From Kineosporiaceae bacterium (GTDB lineage Bacteria; Actinomycetota; Actinomycetes; Actinomycetales; Kineosporiaceae), in NCBI GenBank assembly GCA_016713225.1, contig JADJPO010000004.1, positions 186,001-250,000 on the forward strand: 64,000 nucleotides of DNA. Direction: 5' to 3'. Both the position numbers and the translations under genes were made by a program. The notes below the pieces were generated by a model. It did not search any database and was not told the origin of the DNA. It saw nothing but the letters and a program-made list of their open reading frames with translations. Positions 58,557 through 64,000 of this stretch are shown piece by piece; positions within the stretch are counted from its first letter, which is position 1; every line of letters starts with the position of its first letter.

Positions 58557-60253
58557 GCAGTGCCACCTTCGGTCAGCGAGCTCACACCGTGCCGGTAGAA
58601 CGGAGTGGGTTGCGGGGCAAGGGGTTCGACACCCAGGATCAGGTCGGCCGCCTTCTCCGCCAGCATCATCACCGGGGCGTAGATGTTGCCGTTGGTCACG
58701 TACGGCATCACCGAGGCATCGACGACCCGCAAGCCCTCGACCTCGTGCACGCCGAGGGTCAGCGGGTCGGTCACCGCGTCGTCCCCAACACCCATCTTCG
58801 CGGTGCACGACGGGTGCAGCGCCGTCTCGGCATCGTGACCGACCCAGTCCAGGATCTGCTCGGGGGTGCGCACCTGCGCACCCGGTGAGATCTCACCTCC
58901 GTTGAACGGGTCGAGTGCTCGTTGCGCCATGATGTGCCGAGTGACCTCGATGGTCTCGACCCACTCGCGACGATCCTGCTCGGTCGAGAGGTAGTTGAAC
59001 CGCAGTTCCGGCTTGGTCAGCGGGTCGGTGGAGCGGATCCGCACGCTGCCCACCGCATCGGAGTACATCGGCCCGACGTGCACCTGGTAGCCGTGGCCCC
59101 CGGGCGGTTGCGACCCGTCGTAGCGGATCGCGATGGGCAGGAAGTGGAACATCAGGTTCGGGTAGGCGACCTCGTCGTTGCTGCGCACGAAGCCACCGCC
59201 CTCGAAGTGGTTGGTGGCACCCGGCCCGGTGCGGCCGAACAGCCACGCGGCCCCGACCCAGGGCTTGTAGCGGTGCTTGAGGTAGGGCTGCATCGAGACC
59301 GGCTGCTTGGAGGTGTGCTGGATGTAGACCTCGAGGTGGTCCTGCAGGTTCTCACCCACGCCCGGCCGGTTCGCCACCACATCGATGCCCAGCGCCCGCA
59401 ACCGGTCGGCGTCCCCCACCCCGCTCAGCTGCAGGATCTGCGGGGTGTTGATCGCCCCGCCACTGAGGATCACCTCACCGGCGTCGATCCGCTCGGCGCG
59501 ACCCGGGCGCACCAGACCGAGCTGGTTGACCTTGACCACCTCGACGCCGCGGGCCCGCCCTCCCTCGATGATCACCTTGGTGACCAGGGACGACGTGCGC
59601 ACCGTCAGGTTCGGCCGCTTCTCGGCCGGGTGCAGGTAGGCCTTGGACGCCGAGAGCCGGCGCCCGCGGTGGACGTTGCGGTCGAAGGGGGCGAAACCCT
59701 CCTGCCGGTAGCCGTTGACATCGGGCGTGAGCGGGTAGCCCGCCTGCTGCACCGCTTCGAAGAACGCCCCGAACAGGGGGTTCTTCGCGGGGCCACGCTC
59801 GAGCACCAGCGGGCCGGAGTGCCCGCGCCACGCGTCGTCCGGGGTGGCCGCCAGGCAGTTCTCCATGCGCTTGAAGTACGGCAGGCAGTGGGCGTAGTCC
59901 CAGGTCGACATGCCGGGGTCGGCGGCCCAGCGCTCGTAGTCCATCGCGTTACCGCGCTGGAAGATCATGCCGTTGATCGAGCTCGAGCCCCCCAGCAGCT
60001 TGCCGCGGGCGTGGTAGATCTTGCGCCCGTGCATGTGCGGTTCCGGTTCGGACTCGTACTTCCAGTCGTAGAACCGGCTGCCGATCGGGTAGGTCAGAGC
60101 CGCCGGCATGTGGATGAAGACGTCGAACGGGTAGTCGCGCCGTCCGGCCTCGAGCACCAGCACCGAACGCGTCCCGTCGGCGCTCAGCCGATTGCCCAGC
60201 GCCGAGCCGGCCGAACCGCCGCCGACGATCACGTAGTCGTAGCGCTGCGCCAT
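58553..60253 (-). CDS. betA: GMC oxidoreductase, choline dehydrogenase-like
   Basis: A 566-residue flavoprotein of the glucose-methanol-choline family, close in layout to choline dehydrogenase. The FAD motif is YDYVIVGGGSAGSALGNRL (about 5-23); GMC signature 1 is GKLLGGSSSINGMIFQRGN (about 84-102) and signature 2 SGGAINTPQILQLSGVG (about 260-276). The C-terminal catalytic region has TALHPSCTAKMG with the active-site His and VVDASVMPYVTNGNIYAPVMMLAEKAADLI. It oxidises choline to betaine aldehyde, or a similar alcohol. First gene of an operon with metF-like and AEC genes. No betaine aldehyde dehydrogenase gene is in the window, though some BetA enzymes also oxidise the aldehyde. Confidence 0.88.
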   Translation of the reverse strand: MAQRYDYVIVGGGSAGSALGNRLSADGTRSVLVLEAGRRDYPFDVFIHMPAALTYPIGSRFYDWKYESEPEPHMHGRKIYHARGKLLGGSSSINGMIFQRGNAMDYERWAADPGMSTWDYAHCLPYFKRMENCLAATPDDAWRGHSGPLVLERGPAKNPLFGAFFEAVQQAGYPLTPDVNGYRQEGFAPFDRNVHRGRRLSASKAYLHPAEKRPNLTVRTSSLVTKVIIEGGRARGVEVVKVNQLGLVRPGRAERIDAGEVILSGGAINTPQILQLSGVGDADRLRALGIDVVANRPGVGENLQDHLEVYIQHTSKQPVSMQPYLKHRYKPWVGAAWLFGRTGPGATNHFEGGGFVRSNDEVAYPNLMFHFLPIAIRYDGSQPPGGHGYQVHVGPMYSDAVGSVRIRSTDPLTKPELRFNYLSTEQDRREWVETIEVTRHIMAQRALDPFNGGEISPGAQVRTPEQILDWVGHDAETALHPSCTAKMGVGDDAVTDPLTLGVHEVEGLRVVDASVMPYVTNGNIYAPVMMLAEKAADLILGVEPLAPQPTPFYRHGVSSLTEGGTA

Positions 60254-60416
60254 CCCTCACCTCGCGGTCGAACCCCGAATGCTCGCCGGAATCGTAGCGA
60301 CAGGCGGAACACGTTGCATATAGCGAGACGAAATGCCGCCACCTGGACCGCAGGAGACTCACCGAGGGCCTTCCTCCGGTTACGTTGAGAGGGCAGAGAC
60401 GGAAGGGACGCCGCCG

Positions 60417-60962
60417 ATGACCACCACCCCCTCCCCGCGCAAGGTCGCCGTCAAGGCCCGGCGGTTCAGCGCCGGCATCGTGCTGTTCCGGCGCACCGCA
60501 CCGGACGGCACCGCGGACACGACGGCCGCCCAGGGCACCGAGGTGCTCTTGGGACACATGGGCGGCCCGATGTGGCTGCGCCGCGACATCGGCGCGTGGA
60601 GCATCCCCAAGGGCGGCTACGACGCCGACGAGGACCCGTTCGAGGCCGCCCGCCGCGAGTACGCCGAGGAGGTCGGGGTGCCACTGCCCGAGGGCTGCGA
60701 GTTCCTGCCCTTGGGCGACGTGGTGCAGGCGAACAACAAGAAGGTCGTTGCCTGGGCGGTCGAAGGCGACCTCGACCCCGCGGACGCCGTCAGCAACACC
60801 TTCGAGGTCGAGTGGCCGCCCCGCTCGGGCCGGATGCAGACCTTCCCCGAGTTCGACCGGGTGGCCTGGTTCGGCCTGGACGACGCGCGCGAGCGCATCG
60901 TGGCCGCGCAGGCCGCGTTCCTCGACCGGTTGCGCGACGCCCTCACCCACCCCACGCCGTGA
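60417..60962 (+). CDS. Nudix hydrolase
   Basis: A 181-residue Nudix protein. The Nudix box runs G-x5-E-x7-REYAEEVGV (about residues 63-85, GGYDADEDPFEAARREYAEEVGV region) and binds the metals that hydrolyse a nucleoside diphosphate linked to another group. An insertion with TDTTAAQGTE lies before GHMGGPMW. The ATG at 60417 is preceded by GGAAGGGA. The stop codon lies within the left arm of a large perfect palindrome. It is divergent from the choline dehydrogenase operon. Substrate unknown. Confidence 0.88.
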   Translation: MTTTPSPRKVAVKARRFSAGIVLFRRTAPDGTADTTAAQGTEVLLGHMGGPMWLRRDIGAWSIPKGGYDADEDPFEAARREYAEEVGVPLPEGCEFLPLGDVVQANNKKVVAWAVEGDLDPADAVSNTFEVEWPPRSGRMQTFPEFDRVAWFGLDDARERIVAAQAAFLDRLRDALTHPTP

Positions 60963-61014
60963 TCATGCAATCTGTGCACAGCGATATATCGATGTGCACA
61001 GATTGCATGATCAC
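60959..61014. repeat. Perfect 22-bp inverted repeat between convergent genes
   Basis: Left arm 60959-60980 (GTGATCATGCAATCTGTGCA plus CA) pairs perfectly with 60993-61014. The 12-bp spacer itself contains the palindrome CGATATATCG. The whole 56 bp is almost completely self-complementary. It includes the Nudix stop codon and lies before the 3' end of the convergent CYTH-CHAD gene, so it may end transcription both ways. Its outer end GTGATCATG resembles the outer TGATCATG of the palindrome at 56633-56701. Confidence 0.92.
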
Positions 61015-61029
61015 CAAAGGTTGGGTCAG

Positions 61030-62607
61030 TCAGGCGCCCAGCCAGCGCAGCACCGACCGGTCGGAGGCCTTCTTCCACGCAGCCGCGAACGCCTCCTCCG
61101 TCTCGGCCCCTCGGACCTGTTCCAGCGCGTGCAGTCGGCCGTAGGTGAACGTCGACTCATCCGCCTCCTCGGCCGCTGCCGCCAGCGCGATCAGCTCCTC
61201 GCGGATGACCACCGAGTCCTGGTGGTCGCCGAGGGCACCCTGGATCGCCGCCATCGCCGAGGCGAACCCGGAGGCCGCCGCGCCGAAGGTGGGCGACAGC
61301 GCCTCACCGGCATACCGTGCCCGTTTGGCTGCCTTGCGCACCTCGTGCAGGTGGACGTCGCGCTCGTACCGGTCGTCGGTGCGATCGAGTTCATCGTGCA
61401 ACGCATCGATCGTCCGCCAGGTACGCCGCACCAGTTTGGTCAGGTGCTCGACCGGCAGCGTGCCGGCGTCCGGCGCCAGCGGCGGGTCGGCCACCAACGC
61501 GTCGAGCGAGTCCAGCAGGGCGTAGTACCGCTCGCTCCCGAGCTGAGCCACCCCGTGGGTGTGGGCCTGCTTGTACCGAGCGGCCATCGTCGAGCGGATC
61601 CGGCGGACCACGGGGCCGTGCTGCAGGGCGGCAGGCTCGGCCGCGACCGCGGCGATCAGGTGATCGCGGATCACCTCGACATCGCGCGCGCTGCCCAACT
61701 CGGTACCGATCCACTGCAGCTCGGTGCGGATCGGGTCGGTGATGCTGCGGTCGAACAGCGGTCGGAACGTGGCCAATGCACTGCGCAACCGGCGTGAGGC
61801 GACCCGCATCTGGTGCACCGCGTCGTCCGCGTCGATGCGCACCAACGGGTCGTTGGCCTGCAGGTGACCGACCTCGCCGGCCAGATAGGTCAGCACGACA
61901 CCGACCGCCGTCGACGGGCCGTACCGGCTGGGCGGCGCAATCCGGCCCAGCGGCTCGACGGCCAGCCGCTCCTGCATCGCCTGGGCCAGCTTGGACACGC
62001 TCGGGCTGGGCCAGGCACCTGCCGACCGCACCCTCTCGTCCAGTGCCCGCAGCAGGGCCCGGTCACCGGTGCCCAGCTCGATCTCCATCTCGAACCAGGT
62101 CGAGGCGTCGCGCACCTGACCGTCGGCGTGCAGCGAGGCCGCGTCGACGGCGTCCAGCATCACCTCGGCCAGCACCTCGCCCTGGCGATCACGCAACGCC
62201 CTGACCGTGCGGGTGGTGCTGAGCCGGGCGATCGGTACCAGTGCCCGCCCGCGAGCATGGACGGCGACGGCGCGCTGCACCGCGACCGGGATCGTCTTCG
62301 ACGAGCGACCCACCGGGAACTGCATCTCGTCACGCTCGCCGTCCGGCAGCGGTCGCTTGAGGTGCCAGCCGGCATCCGAGCCGCCGGTGCGCCGTCGCAG
62401 GATCCACTTGTGGGTCAACAGGTCCAGACCCTCGGTGTCGAGATAGGTGGCCTCCAGCTGATGAACCACGGGATCATCGACCGCAGCCACGCCGGGCAAG
62501 TCGATCAGCTCGGGGAGGACGAAGTCGGTCGGGACATCGAACTTCTGCTCGATCTCGACGACATGGTCCTGCTTGCCCTTGGATGCGCGCTTCGCCTTCT
62601 TGGCCAT
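61030..62607 (-). CDS. CYTH and CHAD domain-containing protein
   Basis: A 525-residue protein: a Lys-rich start, a CYTH domain (about 15-215; ExExK motif in EIEQKFDV) of the triphosphate tunnel family, and a CHAD domain (about 235-520; HQMRVASRRLRSALATFRPLF and HEVRKAAKRARYAGEAL) rich in conserved His/Arg. CYTH domains bind or cleave inorganic triphosphate, and CHAD domains bind polyphosphate, so a role in polyphosphate metabolism or localisation is likely. The ATG at 62607 (MAKKAKRAS) is preferred to the longer open frame. It is divergent from the PHP gene. Confidence 0.9.
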   Translation of the reverse strand: MAKKAKRASKGKQDHVVEIEQKFDVPTDFVLPELIDLPGVAAVDDPVVHQLEATYLDTEGLDLLTHKWILRRRTGGSDAGWHLKRPLPDGERDEMQFPVGRSSKTIPVAVQRAVAVHARGRALVPIARLSTTRTVRALRDRQGEVLAEVMLDAVDAASLHADGQVRDASTWFEMEIELGTGDRALLRALDERVRSAGAWPSPSVSKLAQAMQERLAVEPLGRIAPPSRYGPSTAVGVVLTYLAGEVGHLQANDPLVRIDADDAVHQMRVASRRLRSALATFRPLFDRSITDPIRTELQWIGTELGSARDVEVIRDHLIAAVAAEPAALQHGPVVRRIRSTMAARYKQAHTHGVAQLGSERYYALLDSLDALVADPPLAPDAGTLPVEHLTKLVRRTWRTIDALHDELDRTDDRYERDVHLHEVRKAAKRARYAGEALSPTFGAAASGFASAMAAIQGALGDHQDSVVIREELIALAAAAEEADESTFTYGRLHALEQVRGAETEEAFAAAWKKASDRSVLRWLGA

Positions 62608-62687
62608 GCCGGTCAGTATCGGGGTTCCAGGCCTGGAGCGTGAGTGGTCCGGCGTCCTCTTTGCGGTCAACGTGCCAGGCTTGACCG

Positions 62688-63770
62688 ATGAACCCCGTAC
62701 GAGACCCGGTCGCCGACCTGCGCCGGGTGGCCTTCCTGCTGGAACGGTCGCTGGAGTCGACATATCGGGTCAAGGCGTTCCGGACGGCGGCCGCCGCGCT
62801 CGCCGCGCTCCCACCGGACGACGTCGCGCTGCTGGCCTCGACCGGCTCGTTGCGTTCGATCAAGGGCATCGGGGAGCGGACGGCGTCCGTGGTCGAACAG
62901 TCGGTGGCCGGGCAGGAGCCGGACTACCTGATCGAGTTGACCGAACGCACCAGCGGTCGGCTCGCGAACGGCGGGGACGAACTGCGGGCCGCCCTGCGCG
63001 GCGATCTGCACAGTCATTCCGACTGGTCGGACGGTGGCTCACCCATCGCCGAGATGGCGGCCACCGCAGCCGACCTGGGCCATGCCTACACCGCGCTCAC
63101 CGACCACTCCCCTCGGCTGACGGTGGCCAATGGACTGACCCCGCAGCGGCTGCTGCGCCAACTCGACGTGGTGGCCGAGGTGAACGAGGCGTTCGACGAC
63201 TTCCACCTGCTCACCGGCATCGAGGTCGACATCCTCACCGACGGTGGGCTCGATCAGAGCGAGGAGCTGTTGGGCCGGCTCGACGTCGTGGTGGCCAGCG
63301 TGCACTCCGAGCTGCGGATGCCGTCCGAGGCGATGACCCGCCGCATGATCGCGGCGATCCGCAACCCGCACACCGACGTCCTCGGTCACTGCACCGGCCG
63401 GTACGTGATCGACCGGCAGTACGGTTCCTCGTCGCTGTCGGGCCGAACCCGCGGCGGCAAGGCTCGCCCGCCGTCCTCGTTCGATGCCGCCGCGGTGTTC
63501 GCCGCCTGCGCACAGGCGGGGGTGGCGGTCGAGATCAACTCCCGCCCCGAGCGGCTCGACCCACCGCTGGCCCTGCTGCGCCGGGCGGTCGCCGAGGGGT
63601 GCCTGTTCGCCATCGACACCGATGCCCATGCCCCGGGTCAGCTCGACTGGCAGCTGATCGGGTGCGACCGGGCGATGGCCTGTGGCGTGCCGGCGTCCTC
63701 GATCGTCAACACCTGGCCGGTCGAGGACCTGTTGGCATGGGCCGACGACCACACCCACCGCCCCGCCTGA
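62688..63770 (+). CDS. PHP domain phosphoesterase with N-terminal helix-hairpin-helix region
   Basis: A 360-residue protein. Residues about 8-100 form a PolX-like N-terminal DNA-binding region with a helix-hairpin-helix (IKGIGERTASVVEQ), and about 105-350 a PHP phosphoesterase domain (RGDLHSHSDWSDGG, TDHSP, LTGIEVDIL, HCTGRY, DTDAHAPGQ) with the His/Asp residues for three metals. It lacks the nucleotidyltransferase core of polymerase X, so it looks like a trimmed PolX, a possible 3' exonuclease or histidinol-phosphatase-like enzyme. Role in DNA repair is inferred from the HhH part. Confidence 0.87.
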   Translation: MNPVRDPVADLRRVAFLLERSLESTYRVKAFRTAAAALAALPPDDVALLASTGSLRSIKGIGERTASVVEQSVAGQEPDYLIELTERTSGRLANGGDELRAALRGDLHSHSDWSDGGSPIAEMAATAADLGHAYTALTDHSPRLTVANGLTPQRLLRQLDVVAEVNEAFDDFHLLTGIEVDILTDGGLDQSEELLGRLDVVVASVHSELRMPSEAMTRRMIAAIRNPHTDVLGHCTGRYVIDRQYGSSSLSGRTRGGKARPPSSFDAAAVFAACAQAGVAVEINSRPERLDPPLALLRRAVAEGCLFAIDTDAHAPGQLDWQLIGCDRAMACGVPASSIVNTWPVEDLLAWADDHTHRPA

Positions 63771-63811
63771 GCGGTGCTCAAGCGAGGTGCCCGAGAGGTC
63801 GGGGACGAGGC

Positions 63812-64000
63812 TCACTCCGCCGCGGCGCCGGCCAGACGCAGCGCCTCGGCGATGATCCTGTGCCGGGCCGGAGCCGCTCGGGGCGGGCGCAGCACCGGCC
63901 AGCCGTGCACGATCCGCACCAGCGCGGCGGCGCGGTGGGCATACCCCGAGCGCACCCCCACCACGTCGCACCGCTGCGGCCCCGACGGACGCGGAATCCC
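63812..64000 (-). CDS. C-terminal end of an unidentified protein (cut by window edge)
   Basis: The last 62 codons and stop of a minus-strand frame that runs off the window. It reads as an Arg/Ala-rich segment with CDVVGVRSGYAHRAAALVRIVHGW and a C-terminal helix (HRIIAEALRLAG). I do not recognise it. The 41 bp between it and the PHP gene hold no clear signal. Confidence 0.45.
   Translation of the reverse strand, partial: GIPRPSGPQRCDVVGVRSGYAHRAAALVRIVHGWPVLRPPRAAPARHRIIAEALRLAGAAAE

Noticed and set aside
1..64000. CRISPR arrays, rRNA and tRNA genes
   Set aside because: No regularly spaced direct repeats and no recognisable rRNA or tRNA segments were seen; a dedicated tRNA scan was not possible.

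Overview
The window is chromosomal DNA from a high-GC Gram-positive bacterium (Actinomycetota). The evidence is the GC-rich, GTG/ATG-start, ATGA-coupled gene style, a 13E12/DUF222 HNH protein, an actinobacterial LexA box (TCGAAC-N4-GTTCGA) at dinB, a CYTH-CHAD protein, and Fn3-rich secreted proteins. A methyl-accepting chemotaxis protein suggests a motile, soil-type organism such as a Kineosporiaceae relative; that placement is a guess. No rRNA, tRNA, CRISPR array or phage module was seen.

Layout. 1-5.0 kb: a truncated esterase, SOS-controlled dinB, a thioredoxin-like protein, a DHFR-like reductase and a DUF222-HNH protein. 5.0-8.8 kb: a three-subunit xanthine-dehydrogenase-family molybdo-hydroxylase. 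8.8-13.7 kb: a decayed gene fragment, its intact membrane-protein paralogue, and a secreted GH15 glucoamylase with a starch-binding domain. 13.8-18.2 kb: a dimethylglycine/sarcosine-type dehydrogenase fused to a GcvT domain, followed by etfB-etfA. 18.2-25.7 kb: a chemoreceptor ending in a PilZ domain, a ProVWX-type betaine ABC importer, and an IclR regulator. 25.9-35.5 kb: two giant Thr-rich secreted proteins built of Fn3, LamG-like and (second protein only) RCC1 modules. 35.6-42.2 kb: a corrinoid methyl-transfer cassette (MttB-family methyltransferase divergent from IclR, corrinoid protein, methyl-THF methyltransferase, corrinoid activator, DUF1638). 42.5-50.3 kb: endonuclease V, then a PucR-type regulator and a MEDS-domain sensor divergent from a complete six-gene toluene-4-monooxygenase-like operon (tmoABCDEF). 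50.4-64 kb: a Cys-cluster/pentapeptide protein, a phosphodiester glycosidase, an adenosine deaminase, GNAT, NfeD-like plus flotillin, enoyl-CoA hydratase, an AEC transporter-metF-choline dehydrogenase operon, Nudix, CYTH-CHAD, HhH-PHP, and a truncated last gene.

Main theme. Read together, much of the window encodes use of methylated amines by two biochemistries at once. Choline dehydrogenase (58.6-60.3 kb) and the ProVWX importer supply glycine betaine. The MttB-family enzyme, corrinoid protein and methyl-THF methyltransferase would move one methyl group through cobalamin to tetrahydrofolate, with a RACo-type activator repairing oxidised cobalt. The DMGDH-GcvT fusion would oxidise the next methyl group, sending electrons to EtfAB and the one-carbon unit to methylene-THF. 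A MetF-type reductase in the choline dehydrogenase operon can connect methyl-THF and methylene-THF. A shared DNA motif in front of the dehydrogenase, the importer and one IclR gene supports a common regulon. The substrate (glycine betaine rather than, for example, proline betaine or carnitine) is inferred, not shown.

Other notable structure: a 103-bp nested palindromic element present three times between 41.5 and 50.4 kb, one copy lying across the start of the DUF1638 gene; two further long-palindrome sites (56.5-56.7 and 60.96-61.01 kb); a 15-G tract ahead of the first giant surface-protein gene; and an apparent one-base frameshift in the corrinoid activator gene.
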